A stretch of 64,000 nucleotides of DNA from Halobacillus shinanisalinarum (lineage in GTDB: Bacteria > Bacillota > Bacilli > Bacillales > Halobacillaceae), in contig NZ_CP095074.1 of NCBI RefSeq assembly GCF_022919835.1, forward strand, positions 620,001 through 684,000, given 5' to 3'. Positions 1 through 9,504 of the stretch are shown here, piece after piece (position 1 is the stretch's first letter; every line of letters starts with the position of its first letter). Under the pieces are notes generated by a model. It was not told the DNA's origin and ran no database searches. It was given only the letters and a program-made list of their open reading frames with translations. The translations under genes and the position numbers were made by a program.

Positions 1-410
1 TCAGTTGGTGGAAGGGATTCCACCGGAAGAGTACTTAAATCAGTTCCTTTACCAGCTATGGCAATTTCAGTGTGATAACGTTCAAGCCCTGGGATCTCTC
101 TTCCTAACAAACTACGGATATCCCCAACATCCACGTTTGTAGCCATTTCCATCCAGTCAAACTGTTTCGTTACCTTGTCAGAATAATGCACCCTTAAGGG
201 TGTCATCTCCTGGGCCATGATAAAAAGTGCCGCCTCTTCAGGCGCTGCCTTTGAAATGGAATAAATAAAAGGAGAAACAAAATATTCCTTTAATCCAGTA
301 CTTGTGATAAGCGTAACGATTAGGTAGAGAATAACAATCATAGGCAAAGTATATTTGATAATTAGTCGCATAGATTTTGAAATGAAAGAAGTAGGGCGTT
401 GTTTATGCAT
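1..410 (-). CDS. spoIIP: Stage II sporulation protein P, N-terminal part (cut by window edge)
   Basis: Only the first ~136 residues are inside the window. One N-terminal membrane segment (about residues 20-38) is followed by a stretch matching SpoIIP: the LGREIPGLERYHTEI segment and the GKGTDLSTLPVESLPP segment correspond to conserved parts of B. subtilis SpoIIP just before the amidase domain. SpoIIP is a membrane-anchored peptidoglycan hydrolase/amidase that acts with SpoIID and SpoIIM in septal wall thinning and engulfment. The ATG at 410 is the first in frame after stops. In B. subtilis spoIIP lies downstream of gpr, not beside copper genes, so this may be a second copy or a rearranged location; the window cannot tell. 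The catalytic part is beyond the left edge. Confidence 0.8.
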   Translation of the reverse strand, partial: MHKQRPTSFISKSMRLIIKYTLPMIVILYLIVTLITSTGLKEYFVSPFIYSISKAAPEEAALFIMAQEMTPLRVHYSDKVTKQFDWMEMATNVDVGDIRSLLGREIPGLERYHTEIAIAGKGTDLSTLPVESLPPT

Positions 411-630
411 TTATATCTCTCCTAAACTAACAATTTAATAGTCTAGTCTATGCGCTTCTACTAACATATATTAATCAAATTATCCTTGTATCTACATCCC
501 TTTAACTGTTGGAATCTATTCGGTTTATATTTATCAGACATATATTATCTTTATCAAATATATTTGTTTCTTTCATTCTATAGTGATAGCAGTCCTATTA
601 TTGACGGGAGCATATATAACAACATCATAG

Positions 631-666
631 AAAACAGGTCGGAGTGTCTATGCTCCGACTTGTTTT
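631..666 (-). terminator. Rho-independent terminator after copB
   Basis: Inverted repeat with 14-base arms (AAAACAGGTCGGAG / CTCCGACTTGTTTT, one G-U pair) and an 8-base loop, lying 35 bases downstream of the copB stop on the minus strand, with T-rich flanks. It separates copB from spoIIP. The remaining 411-630 interval shows no gene. Confidence 0.8.
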
Positions 667-700
667 CTAATAAATAGTGGCTATTTATTTGGTTAGTCAC

Positions 701-2785
701 CTATGCTTTGAGTAACTTGGCATTGATGGCTACAACAATGGTACTCAAGCTCATAAGAATAGCTCCAACTGCTGGACTTAAAATAATCCCAATAGGTGCA
801 AGGATACCTGCTGCTAATGGAATGGCTACGATATTATATCCTGCTGCCCACCATAAATTTTGAACCATCTTCTTATACGTGTTCTTAGATAATTCTACAA
901 TCGATACAATATCTTTTGGGTTACTCTTAACGAGTACGATGTCTGCAGTCTCCACAGCCACATCCGTACCACTGCCAATAGCTATTCCTACATCAGCTGT
1001 TGCTAAAGCAGGTGCATCGTTAACCCCATCCCCTGTCATCGCTACCTTTCTTCCATCTGATTGCACCTTTTTCACCTGATCTGCTTTATGGTCAGGCAAT
1101 ACTTCAGCATACACTTCATCCATATCCAACTGTTTTGCGACCCAATCGGCCACTTTCTGGTTGTCTCCTGTCAGCATAATGGAATGGATGCCTTTTTCCT
1201 TAAGTGCAGATATGGCTTCTTTCGCTGAATCCCGAACCATATCAGCTAAAGCAACCATGCCGGCTAATTGACCATCGAGGACAACAAATACAACGGTTTT
1301 CCCTTCTTCAGAAAGATTTTCAAAAGGTGATGTATCATAGGAAATATTTTCATCTTTCATATATCCTGGGCTGACTACTTTTACATTTTTTCCAGCGACA
1401 TCACCTTGCAAACCTTTTCCTGTCATCGATTCAAAGTTTTCTACAGCATCTAGGGAAACATCTTCATTCTCAGCTTTTTGGATAATACCTCTTGCTAAGG
1501 GATGCTCAGAATTCTGTTCAGCACTTGCCGCCCAATAAATCACGTCATTGGCCTCATACCCTTGTGCAGGGATCACATCTGTAACGCCAAACTCGCCTTT
1601 GGTGAGTGTTCCTGTTTTATCAAAAATGACAGCATCTAAATTACGTGCATTCTCAAATTGGGTGCGATTCCGGATTAAAAGACCTTTTTTTGCTGAAATG
1701 GCCGTTGAAACAGCAACAACTAATGGTGCTGCCAGACCTAAGGCATGCGGACATGTAATGACCATGACCGTCACCATTCTTTCGACAGCTACATCAATAG
1801 TTGATCCGATAGCGATCCAAATAATAAAAGTAGTAATCCCTGCCGCTAATGCTAAATAGAACAGCCATTTTGCAGCCCGGTTGGCTAGGTCCTGAGCACG
1901 AGATTTCGAACTCTGTGCTTCCTTTACTAAGTTAATGACTTGAGAAAGGTACGTGTCATCTCCCGTATTTTTCACTTGAATCGTGAGACTTCCTTCTTTG
2001 TTGATCGAACCACCGATGACTTCATCTTCCTGATTCTTTTCTACCGGCACAGACTCCCCTGTTAGCATCGATTCATCTATAGCAGATTTACCTTCCATAA
2101 TGATACCGTCAACCGGGATTTTTTCACCGGGCTTCACTAACACATGATCTTCATTACTCAGTTCATGAATCGGTACATCCTCTGTCTCCCCATTTCCGTT
2201 TACTCGGTGAGCCTCACTAGGCATTAACTTGACAAGTTCTTGTAACGCATTGGAAGCCCCCATAACCGACTTCATTTCAATCCAGTGACCAAGCAGCATG
2301 ATATCCACCAAGGTTGCAAGTTCCCAGAAAAAGTTACGGCCTTCCCAGCCAAAAACGACCATAGAACTGTAGCCATAAGCGACGAAAATGGCGAGACCAA
2401 TCAAGGTCATCATCCCTGGATTCTTATTTTTCAACTCGTCAATGGCCCCTGTCAGAAATGGCCAGCCGCCATAAAAAAATACAAAGGTAGCTAAACCGAA
2501 TAACACATACTGATCATATGAAAAGGAAAATTCCAAACCGATGAAATCCTGTATCATCGGGGATAGAAAGAGAATGGGGATCGTGAAAATCAAGGATATA
2601 TAAAATCGTTTTTTAAAATCTTCCACCATGTGTGCGTGATGATCGTGGTGGTCGTGGCCTTCGTGTCCATCCTCTTCGTTATGGTTATGATTTTCGTGGC
2701 CCTCATGGTGCTCATGTGCGTCATGAGAATGTTCGTCTCCATTACCTTCTTGTTCCTTATGGTGATGTTCGTGTTCTTTTGGCAC
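701..2785 (-). CDS. copB: P1B-type copper-translocating ATPase (CPH type)
   Basis: A 694-residue heavy-metal P-type ATPase of the inner membrane, expected to export copper (or silver) using ATP. The first ~52 residues are extremely His/Glu/Asp-rich, a likely metal-binding tail. Visible motifs in order: actuator LTGESVP (241-247), membrane metal-site motif CPH (345-347), phosphorylation motif DKTGT (Asp 389), and hinge TGDGVNDAP near the C-terminus. CPH instead of CPC is typical of the CopB subgroup (P1B-3). The start is GTG at 2785, 8 bases after an AGGAGG ribosome site. A CsoR-like palindrome lies upstream and a two-component system immediately before it, so two layers of metal control are possible. 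The length is normal for the family. Metal specificity is inferred. Confidence 0.93.
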   Translation of the reverse strand: MPKEHEHHHKEQEGNGDEHSHDAHEHHEGHENHNHNEEDGHEGHDHHDHHAHMVEDFKKRFYISLIFTIPILFLSPMIQDFIGLEFSFSYDQYVLFGLATFVFFYGGWPFLTGAIDELKNKNPGMMTLIGLAIFVAYGYSSMVVFGWEGRNFFWELATLVDIMLLGHWIEMKSVMGASNALQELVKLMPSEAHRVNGNGETEDVPIHELSNEDHVLVKPGEKIPVDGIIMEGKSAIDESMLTGESVPVEKNQEDEVIGGSINKEGSLTIQVKNTGDDTYLSQVINLVKEAQSSKSRAQDLANRAAKWLFYLALAAGITTFIIWIAIGSTIDVAVERMVTVMVITCPHALGLAAPLVVAVSTAISAKKGLLIRNRTQFENARNLDAVIFDKTGTLTKGEFGVTDVIPAQGYEANDVIYWAASAEQNSEHPLARGIIQKAENEDVSLDAVENFESMTGKGLQGDVAGKNVKVVSPGYMKDENISYDTSPFENLSEEGKTVVFVVLDGQLAGMVALADMVRDSAKEAISALKEKGIHSIMLTGDNQKVADWVAKQLDMDEVYAEVLPDHKADQVKKVQSDGRKVAMTGDGVNDAPALATADVGIAIGSGTDVAVETADIVLVKSNPKDIVSIVELSKNTYKKMVQNLWWAAGYNIVAIPLAAGILAPIGIILSPAVGAILMSLSTIVVAINAKLLKA

Positions 2786-2843
2786 TCTAAAAACCTCCTA
2801 TATGCATTATTTATGTTCACCTATGCCGCCTGCTTTTATACTC

Positions 2844-2860
2844 ATACCCTACACGGGTAT
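2844..2860. promoter_or_regulatory. CsoR-like operator upstream of copB
   Basis: Perfect inverted repeat ATACCC-N5-GGGTAT, 58 bases upstream of the copB start. It resembles the GC-cored TACC/GGTA palindromes bound by CsoR-family copper repressors in Bacillus. No csoR gene is visible in this window, so a repressor would act in trans. Binding is inferred from the motif only. Confidence 0.55.
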
Positions 2861-2903
2861 AAAAGAAACATAAATAAGCTATGCATTTAGAAAAGAATTT
2901 ATC

Positions 2904-3575
2904 TTAGCTTACCCATTTGTATCCAATTCCCCAGACAGTTTTTAGATGCTTATCTATCGGAAACCCTTTTTGTCTAATCTTTTCCCTTATATTGCGGACA
3001 TGTGAATCAATAGTCCTGCTTTCTGTTTCTGAATCACTGCCCCAAATCAACTCCAAAAGGTGCTCTCTGTCGTATACATGATTAGGTCGTTTCATTAAGA
3101 GCCCTATCAATTGAAATTCCTTAGGAGTAACATTAATTTCTTTATCGAGGTATAGAAGCTGGTAGGTATCTTGGTTCCAAATTAAGCGATCATAGACCCA
3201 CACATTCTGTTTCTTCCCACCCCGACGCAATTGTGTCTGGATACGTGCCAACATAATATCCTCATCGAAGGGTTTCGTAATATAGTCATCTGCCCCCGCT
3301 TTTAAACCACGGAGGATATCTTGTTTTTGGTCCTTTGCCGTAATCATGATGATAGGAATATCCGTGATTTCCCTAATACGTCGACATGTTTCAAAACCAT
3401 CCATATCTATCATCATAATATCAAGTAAAATTAAGTCATAGTGATAAGTTTTAAATAATGACAACGCTTTGTGACCACTTAATACTTTGTCGCATTGAAA
3501 CCCATGGGGCTCCAAATACAGCCCCAGTAAGTCCAGCATTCTTCGTTCATCGTCTACTAGAAGTAACCTCTTCAC
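2904..3575 (-). CDS. OmpR/PhoB-family response regulator
   Basis: A 223-residue regulator: receiver domain (1-115) with the acidic pair DDE near residue 8 and the phospho-acceptor Asp 52 in LILLDIM, then a winged-helix DNA-binding domain (about 130-223) ending in VWGIGYKW, typical of the OmpR/PhoB class. The start is set at GTG 3575, 5-7 bases after AAAGGAGGAAG. This GTG overlaps the kinase stop codon as GTGA, so the two genes are translationally coupled. It is followed by copB on the same strand and probably controls part of the metal cassette. The exact target is unknown. Confidence 0.9.
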   Translation of the reverse strand: MKRLLLVDDERRMLDLLGLYLEPHGFQCDKVLSGHKALSLFKTYHYDLILLDIMMIDMDGFETCRRIREITDIPIIMITAKDQKQDILRGLKAGADDYITKPFDEDIMLARIQTQLRRGGKKQNVWVYDRLIWNQDTYQLLYLDKEINVTPKEFQLIGLLMKRPNHVYDREHLLELIWGSDSETESRTIDSHVRNIREKIRQKGFPIDKHLKTVWGIGYKWVS

Positions 3576-4954
3576 TCTTCTTCCTCCTTTGGCCAATGCA
3601 TGATGATCGATAGCCCTCCATGTTTTAGATTTCGTGCAAATACCCTCCCGTCGTGGACCTCCACAATTTCCTTAACAATGGCTAAACCTATTCCTGAACC
3701 ACCATAGGCTCTTGACCTTGATTTTTCTAAACGATAAAGCCTGTCAAAAAGATAAGGCAAGGATTCTTCTGGGACACCAGGCCCTTCATCCGTTACAGTT
3801 ATCACTACATAACTATCTTCTGCTAAGACACGAATAGAAATAGTAGATTTCTGAGGACTATATGTAATGGCATTGTCTATGATGTTGTTCATCACCTGTT
3901 GAAAACGTGTTTCATCAATATATATAGATACATCATCAGGACAGCTGATATACAACTCTATCTCTTTCTCTTCTAACAAAGGATACATACGATTTCTAAC
4001 TTGTCTAAGTAATGGGAAAATAACTTGTTTTTTTCGCTGGATAGAAAAAGAATTCTCGTCGATTCTTGCTAGTTGGAACAGTTGTTCTACCATGTTTGTA
4101 AGATTTTTGGCCTCTTCTTTAATAATAGTTAAGTATTTCTGTCTGTTTCCTGAATTCATTTCAGGTTTGGAAACAATATCAGCATACCCTTTCAAATAGG
4201 TCAGAGGTGTTCTCAATTCATGCGCGATGGATGATAAAAATTCATGTCTTTCGTGTTTTAATCGGTCTAAGTCCCTACCCAATCGTGTGATGGACTGAGC
4301 GAGTACTCCAAGCTCATCATTGTGACTATATTTTAAGTCTATCCTCGTTTCTCCCTTACTAAGTTTCTCCGTCTCTTCTTTCATGTGAATCAGGGGTTTT
4401 GTAATGAGCTTTGTCAGAATATAGACGGTAACGATGGTGATCACTAAGGTAATACCCATAACTAAGATGAATTGATTTGATAATTGTGAAATAATTTCAG
4501 AAATAATGAAAGAAGGTGAGAACATGTACACGTAGCCTTCTAATTCTTCTCCTACCTTTATAGGAGATAGTGTGGCAACATAAGGCTCTGTTTTCCACCT
4601 TTTTTCAATTACTCTTCCATGGTGAGTCAGGTTACCTAATGGAAGGTTAATCAGTTCTTTCATACCAGGTTCTAATTCAGTAGAAGCAGCAATTATTTCC
4701 CCTCCCGTATCAGTTATAACTACATCTGTCATAGCCTCTGATTCCATCAGAGCTACATGAGCAAGGGTAGAAGGGTCAAAGTTATTTTCAAGTACATCCC
4801 GATGCCCTCCGCCCCTAGCTAACAAACCATTCAACACTTCATCAATTCTCTGGTTTGACAAATTTGTATACAGAACAAAAAATAAAATCAATTCAATAAG
4901 CACCATTAAAATTAAAAATAGAAACCCTAGTTTCAGTGAAATTTTATTTTTCAT
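3572..4954 (-). CDS. Sensor histidine kinase, copper-cassette two-component system
   Basis: A 460-residue membrane kinase. Two transmembrane segments (about 10-30 and 160-182) flank an extracytoplasmic sensor domain of ~130 residues. A HAMP linker follows (about 183-235), then a HisKA box with HELRTP (His 245), and a HATPase_c domain with N, G1 (DEGPGVP) and G2 (GGSGIGLAI) boxes. The kinase gene precedes its regulator, the less common order. The sensor domain lacks the CXXC or His clusters of obvious copper sensors, so the ligand is not readable. ATG 4954 has AAAAGGAG upstream. The signal is inferred from context only. Confidence 0.9.
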   Translation of the reverse strand: MKNKISLKLGFLFLILMVLIELILFFVLYTNLSNQRIDEVLNGLLARGGGHRDVLENNFDPSTLAHVALMESEAMTDVVITDTGGEIIAASTELEPGMKELINLPLGNLTHHGRVIEKRWKTEPYVATLSPIKVGEELEGYVYMFSPSFIISEIISQLSNQFILVMGITLVITIVTVYILTKLITKPLIHMKEETEKLSKGETRIDLKYSHNDELGVLAQSITRLGRDLDRLKHERHEFLSSIAHELRTPLTYLKGYADIVSKPEMNSGNRQKYLTIIKEEAKNLTNMVEQLFQLARIDENSFSIQRKKQVIFPLLRQVRNRMYPLLEEKEIELYISCPDDVSIYIDETRFQQVMNNIIDNAITYSPQKSTISIRVLAEDSYVVITVTDEGPGVPEESLPYLFDRLYRLEKSRSRAYGGSGIGLAIVKEIVEVHDGRVFARNLKHGGLSIIMHWPKEEEE

Positions 4955-5155
4955 ATGTACTCCTTTTAAAAACTTGTTCCTAATTACGATTCAAAGGTTC
5001 TTTAACTTCCTTGGTTTTCATTACAATCAAAAACGCAATGAAGTTATGAAACTCCGAACTATAGCTATTCAAACCCTGCATTAGTAACAATATGTTTTTA
5101 GTGGATATGCATTGCTACACTAATTATTGGATTACTGGGCGTAACATAGTTAGTA

Positions 5156-5968
5156 TTACTCTCCATATTCAGGCAAAGGCTCTTTGAATTTTCTTCGATA
5201 CCACCAAAAAAGAAGACTACCTATTATAAGCAAGATTGATATTACCTGGGCCATCCGTAGAGAGGAAGTTAACATTAAACTGTCTGTACGCATCCCTTCT
5301 ATGAAGAATCTTCCGATTGAATACCAGATTACGTAACTAAGAAAAAGTTCTCCTTGCTTCAAACTCACCTTTTGTCGCAGAAAAAGCAAGAGGACGAGAC
5401 CCGCAACATTCCATATCGATTCATATAAGAAAGTTGGGTGATAGTAGGTTCCTTCGATGTACATTTGGTTAATAAGCCAATCTGGAAGGGAGAGACTTTC
5501 AAGAAACCCCCTTGTAACAGGTCCACCATGGGCTTCTTGATTCATGAAGTTGCCCCACCGGCCGATCGCCTGTCCGACTAATAACCCTGGTGCAGCTGTA
5601 TCTACTATTTTCCAAAAAGGGATTTTCTTCTTTCTTGCGTAAACCACAGTTGTGAGGATCGCCCCTATCAGAGCCCCATGTATGGCAATACCCCCTTCCC
5701 AAATCGCTATAATTTCACTGGGGTTATTTTTGTAGTAACCCCATTTAAACAAAACATAATATATTCTTGCAGATACAATTGAAATCGGAATAGCATAAAG
5801 AACTAAATCCATAAAGTGATTCTTATCGATACCTACACGTTCACTTTCCTTTAAGGTGATATATAAACCTAAAGATGCCCCTAGTGCGATAATGATCCCG
5901 TACCAATAAATAGTGAGGGGACCGAACTCGATAGCTACCCGACCTAACGGTTCAATGGATGATTCCAT
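5156..5968 (-). CDS. lgt: Prolipoprotein diacylglyceryl transferase (accessory copy)
   Basis: A 270-residue polytopic membrane enzyme that transfers diacylglycerol from phosphatidylglycerol to the lipobox cysteine of prolipoproteins. About seven membrane segments are visible, with the Lgt signature [14 protein letters not shown] near residues 136-150 and the late conserved [13 protein letters not shown] segment. It is followed by a 201-base gap and then the kinase, and preceded by ccdA. The chromosomal lgt of Bacillus normally sits near hprK, so this is probably a second copy in a metal-resistance cassette, where it may help mature the lipoprotein at 7394-8314. ATG 5968 follows AAGGAG at good spacing. 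Confidence 0.93.
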   Translation of the reverse strand: MESSIEPLGRVAIEFGPLTIYWYGIIIALGASLGLYITLKESERVGIDKNHFMDLVLYAIPISIVSARIYYVLFKWGYYKNNPSEIIAIWEGGIAIHGALIGAILTTVVYARKKKIPFWKIVDTAAPGLLVGQAIGRWGNFMNQEAHGGPVTRGFLESLSLPDWLINQMYIEGTYYHPTFLYESIWNVAGLVLLLFLRQKVSLKQGELFLSYVIWYSIGRFFIEGMRTDSLMLTSSLRMAQVISILLIIGSLLFWWYRRKFKEPLPEYGE

Positions 5969-6040
5969 ATCATCACTCCTTAGTTTTTACCATTTGGTAT
6001 TAAAAGTTGGAACTACAAGTCAGAATAACTCTTTTATTAC

Positions 6041-6751
6041 TCAGAATCCCGTCCATCCCCCGAAAAATTCGTTAGTTATAAATGAAGTCAGTTGAGTCAT
6101 CCATCCAAAAAATAAAAAGACCCCCATAAAAATCATGGCATATCCTCCAAATTTCACAACTTTTCTATTATGCCTCTTGATCCACTTTAAACGTCCAATA
6201 AACAGTGCCATGATAAGAAACGGAATAGCAAATCCTAGTACATAGCTAATCATATAGATGACCGCCTGGTTCGGAGATGACACACCAAGTGCTATAACTG
6301 CAGCAAGGATAGGTCCCGTGCATGGTGTCCACCCTGCCGCAAAAGCCATTCCTACAGCACTTGACCCAACATACCCTTGAGGACGATTTTTAAAGGAGAC
6401 TTTATAATCTCTCATGAAGAGTCCTGGCTTAAAGATTCCAACCGTAACTAGACCCAAAAAGATAATTAGAATCGCCCCTAATTGCCGGATCAGATCATCA
6501 TAGCGAATAAACCATCCTCCAATCCATGAAGTAGAAAATCCTATGGCAACAAAGATAACCGAGAATCCACCAAGGAAAAATAATGTGTGTAGGAGGGGCT
6601 GTTTTTGAGTCAACAGGTTTTTAGTTTTCAATTCATCAACCGACATTCCTGTTATGTACGATAAAAACGCTGGGTACAGAGGCAAGCAACAGGGGGAGAT
6701 AAAGGATAAAAACCCCGCACCGAAGGCCAACAATATATTGACATCAGCCAT
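6041..6751 (-). CDS. ccdA: CcdA-type thiol-disulfide electron transporter
   Basis: A 236-residue membrane protein with six hydrophobic segments. It carries the paired cysteines of the CcdA/DsbD-core family: FISPCCLPLYPAF near the N-terminus and AAGWTPCTGPIL near residue 140. CcdA moves electrons from cytoplasmic thioredoxin to extracytoplasmic thiol proteins such as ResA. Its start overlaps the end of the upstream thioredoxin-like gene by 8 bases, so the two are coupled and are likely redox partners. In this cassette the pair could keep extracellular cysteines reduced during copper stress; that role is inferred. Confidence 0.9.
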   Translation of the reverse strand: MADVNILLAFGAGFLSFISPCCLPLYPAFLSYITGMSVDELKTKNLLTQKQPLLHTLFFLGGFSVIFVAIGFSTSWIGGWFIRYDDLIRQLGAILIIFLGLVTVGIFKPGLFMRDYKVSFKNRPQGYVGSSAVGMAFAAGWTPCTGPILAAVIALGVSSPNQAVIYMISYVLGFAIPFLIMALFIGRLKWIKRHNRKVVKFGGYAMIFMGVFLFFGWMTQLTSFITNEFFGGWTGF

Positions 6752-7295
6752 TCGAACTTCTCCAATCGTTTGGCTGTATTCTCTTCATATAATCATGGAT
6801 TTCTTTCTCCGTCATCCCAGCAGTGATACGATCAACGACTTTCCCATTCTCATCAATCAAAAATGTTACTGGAATAGGGCCAATACCATAAATATCTAGC
6901 AATTGCTCCCCGTGGTCCATTAGAACAGGAAATGTCATTCCTTTACGCTCTACAAATGATCTTACCGTTACCTCACTTTCTCCCACATCCACGGCCAACA
7001 CTTTTACACCTTTATCTTTAAAATACTTATATTGATTTTCAATATAAGGCATCTCTTTCTCACAGGGTTTACAGTATGTAGCCCATACATTTAAGAAAAC
7101 CCCTTGTCCTCTATAATCACTTAATTGTATGGTTTCTCCAGAGAGTGTCTCCAAATTAAAGTCAGGTGCCATGTCCCCCGCATTAACAACACCTGAATCC
7201 TTTGTAAAGTTTTGGTATAAAACAAATCCAATTATAAGAGCAAATACGCTTAAAATCGAAACACGCATGATGAATCGTTTCTTGCGATTCTTCAC
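6744..7295 (-). CDS. ResA/TlpA-like membrane-anchored thioredoxin
   Basis: About 183 residues: an N-terminal signal-anchor segment (roughly 10-28) followed by a TlpA/ResA-type thioredoxin fold with the active-site motif CKPC (within WATYCKPCEKEMP) and a cis-proline region (GIGPIPVTFLIDENG). It should face the outside of the membrane and reduce disulfides, fed by CcdA. B. subtilis ResA has CEPC, so CKPC is a variant. Two GTG codons can start it: 7304 sits directly on the ribosome site, while 7295 has better spacing after AAAGG, so 7295 is preferred. It is not necessarily the cytochrome c maturation ResA. Confidence 0.82.
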   Translation of the reverse strand: MKNRKKRFIMRVSILSVFALIIGFVLYQNFTKDSGVVNAGDMAPDFNLETLSGETIQLSDYRGQGVFLNVWATYCKPCEKEMPYIENQYKYFKDKGVKVLAVDVGESEVTVRSFVERKGMTFPVLMDHGEQLLDIYGIGPIPVTFLIDENGKVVDRITAGMTEKEIHDYMKRIQPNDWRSSNG

Positions 7296-7360
7296 ACTAG
7301 ACACACCTTTCTTTCTTCATCTATTTTTTATTGCATACCTATCCAAACCTATTACGGACT

Positions 7361-7395
7361 AAAAAGTCACGGTCTAATAAGACTAGTGACTTTTT
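7361..7395 (-). terminator. Terminator of the lipoprotein gene
   Basis: Perfect 10-base arms AAAAAGTCAC / GTGACTTTTT with a 15-base loop; the right arm overlaps the lipoprotein stop codon by 2 bases. On the minus strand it ends in five T. It should cut the lipoprotein transcript off from the resA-ccdA-lgt genes, or act as a partial attenuator. Confidence 0.75.
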
Positions 7396-8314
7396 AATTT
7401 ATAATTGTTTCCCCTTCTTCTAAAATTTGGGTCCACGTTTGACCACTATCTTTTGACACAAAACTACTCCCATTAACGGTGAAAATCGCTATCTTTTCAT
7501 TCTGTTTGGGGGGTTTAGCTACATACATTAGGGCATCTTCTTCGAGCTCGGGCAGTGACAACTCTTGTTTCGATCCGTCGGACAAGCTATAAGCCTTAAA
7601 GGATTGTCCCTCATTATTGTAGATACCATAATATAACTTCTCTTTTGTAAAAAACAAGCCACTTCCTTGCCCTTCTTCGGAGATCAACTTAAATGTATCT
7701 CCCGCGTCTCTACTAAGATAAATTCCAGTCTTTGTGGCCACAGAAACCATCTGTTCATTATCCGGATGAACTGCAATTTGAAAGATGTTTTCTGGCAAGT
7801 TTTCAGCCCTTAATTTCCCCCATGTCTTTCCATCATCGAAGCTTCTATAAAGTCCTAGATCCATTAGTGAGTTCGCGCGTTGATTTAGTACATAAATCGA
7901 ATGATTTCTATAACCTACACCCATGGCATGGAAGTCACTTTCACCTTCTAATGCCAAGCTTTTTAGCCCCTTATCAATACCTGCTGCCTTTTGGATACCA
8001 ATAGGATTCGGTAAATTACTTTCCTGCCCTGGATGACCAGAAGTATAAAAACCCTCGTCAACCACATTAAAGCCCATATAATCGTTTTTGTGTGAGGTTG
8101 TTTGGGCCCACTTCTCATCCTGATAGAGTTTTAATCCGGTATGAGAAGCAAAGGCAAGTGTATCCTCATCTAAATATCCCATCCCATGAACATGTTCCAC
8201 TTTTCCTTGGAAAGGAGACGTTATCTCCTTAGAGGCCCCTTGATCGCTAGAGTCAGCCTGGCTGCAGCCTGTTATAACAGTAATTAAAATGAACGCAAAA
8301 AACAAAAATTTCAT
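7394..8314 (-). CDS. BNR/sortilin-like repeat lipoprotein (F510_1955-type)
   Basis: A ~306-residue secreted lipoprotein. The signal peptide ends in a lipobox (VITGC), so it should be lipid-anchored, possibly by the neighbouring extra lgt. The mature part contains several Asp-box-like repeats (SFDDGKTWGKL, SRDAGDTFKLI, SKDSGQTWTQI) typical of beta-propellers of the sialidase/sortilin type; the early VHGMGYLDEDTLAFASHTGL segment matches a family often annotated as F510_1955 glycosylhydrolase. No catalytic residues can be assigned. Such proteins recur beside copper genes in Bacillales; the function is unknown. ATG 8314 is preferred over 8320, which lies too near AAGGAG. Confidence 0.8.
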   Translation of the reverse strand: MKFLFFAFILITVITGCSQADSSDQGASKEITSPFQGKVEHVHGMGYLDEDTLAFASHTGLKLYQDEKWAQTTSHKNDYMGFNVVDEGFYTSGHPGQESNLPNPIGIQKAAGIDKGLKSLALEGESDFHAMGVGYRNHSIYVLNQRANSLMDLGLYRSFDDGKTWGKLRAENLPENIFQIAVHPDNEQMVSVATKTGIYLSRDAGDTFKLISEEGQGSGLFFTKEKLYYGIYNNEGQSFKAYSLSDGSKQELSLPELEEDALMYVAKPPKQNEKIAIFTVNGSSFVSKDSGQTWTQILEEGETIIN

Positions 8315-8481
8315 AAACATTCTCCTTAATAAGAGTTACTTTCTATAAAGAGTATAAACTGACTTTGTGGAGATTTTGTGAAGAGTCTATAAGGTACTCC
8401 TTTGGGGTTTTATGTAAAAAACGGATTCAATCCTGTATGCAATCTTCCAAAATGTTTAGCAGAAACTAAAAAGAACCCCTT

Positions 8482-9064
8482 TTACTTTAGGAGTCCCCAT
8501 CCAGATTGAACTTTAGACATCTGTTTATTTTCACTATTAGAAGAAGTTTTTTCCTTATCACTTTTATTTTCTTTAGTACTTTAGTACCGGGATTCGTGTG
8601 AATTGGAACCCCATAAATATGCTGTAATAAGAAATAAAGCTGATCAATAGCATTGAAATCAAGGCTTATTTCTTTGGGAGGCTTGTAATAACTCTCTGTA
8701 CAATAATCTGATTCAATAAATATTAAATCCCCTCTTTAAGAGCTATAATAGTTAAAGGATCTTTAACAGTTAAAGTACATGGACGAAAGGTTTCTGTTAA
8801 ATTACTGAACTTGCCTTTATTAAAGAAATCGTGTTCCTCATCCAACAAAATTAAATAATCATACAATTTTCTAATTGATTTCTCCCCACGTAAAGTCAAA
8901 GCTGTAGTTGGTTTTATAAAGTGATCTCCCTCGGAAGATTTACTATAGATTGTCAAAGATGGTTGCACTTCTTCATTTTCAATATAACTTGCAAGATAGG
9001 ACCAGCTATATTTACTTTTGCTTAGCATAATTGAAAATTTTCTAGTTAAATTTAATACCCCCAT
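8482..9064 (-). pseudogene. Unrecognised accessory protein, frame broken twice
   Basis: The open stretch 8723-9064 encodes 113 residues and stops within KEGI. Adding one G in the G4 run (minus strand, 8729-8732) lets the frame continue through LIFIESDYCTESYYKPP and LDFNAIDQLYFLLQHIYG. A second shift at 8571-8586, where TACTAAAG is repeated twice, switches to a Lys/Ser-rich tail that ends at 8482. Restoring one base at each place gives one ~194-residue protein. I do not recognise the family. It lies between the copper cassette and the conjugative genes. Either sequencing errors or true decay could explain the breaks. There is no good ribosome site before ATG 9064, so the N-terminus is uncertain. 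Confidence 0.5.
8571..8586. repeat. 8-bp tandem duplication (CTTTAGTA x2)
   Basis: CTTTAGTA occurs twice head to tail. It sits exactly where the reading frame of the 8.5-9.1 kb gene changes. One copy only would restore the frame, as would one extra A in the AAA run (minus strand) inside it. Confidence 0.8.
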
Positions 9065-9258
9065 AACTTAACAGTTATTGAGAACATATGAGAGGCAAAA
9101 TCAATGGAGACCATCTTAACACTAGCTCTTCATAATTTCTGTCATATTTCAATAATAAAAACACATCAACTGAATACTTTCCTCCAACTACCCTTCCTTT
9201 TAGATTGTGAAGAGACATTTTTGTTCAGGGATAAAATTAGATAGAATGATCCCATTTA

Positions 9259-9414
9259 TCACCTTTTATTCTTATTTTTTTCATCATTTAATAACTCATC
9301 GATGTCTTTAATTAAAAGATCAGCTTCCTTCAATAAGTCCTTAGCAGATGTTACTTCCACCTGTTTTGCTTTTGGGAACAATTGAATAACATTTGAAGAC
9401 TTCTGTTTGCTCAT
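9259..9414 (-). CDS. Small hypothetical protein (51 aa)
   Basis: An open frame of 51 codons, ATG at 9414, preceded by a GGAGTGT-type ribosome site 7 bases upstream. The product is soluble, helical and charged (KDLLKEADLLIKDIDELLNDEKNK). Its VTSAKDLLKEA segment resembles the VTSSWDILKSAKELEKRID segment of the 71-residue protein at 9505-9720, so the two may be distant paralogues. The function is unknown. Confidence 0.5.
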   Translation of the reverse strand: MSKQKSSNVIQLFPKAKQVEVTSAKDLLKEADLLIKDIDELLNDEKNKNKR

Positions 9415-9466
9415 CACGGGACACTCCTAATTGTCTATTCCTTATTAGGGTATTATCCCGCATAAA

Positions 9467-9502
9467 AAAAAGAACTATCCAAATAAAAGGATAGTTCTTT
9501 TT
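9467..9502 (-). terminator. Terminator after the 364/71-aa gene pair
   Basis: Perfect 14-base arms AAAAAGAACTATCC / GGATAGTTCTTTTT with an 8-base loop, just past the stop of the 9505-9720 gene. Confidence 0.85.
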
Positions 9503-9504
9503 GG

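Noticed and set aside
2590..2890. Frames on both strands over the His-rich start of copB
   Set aside because: They arise from the CAT/GTG-rich repeats of the His-rich segment and have no independent support.
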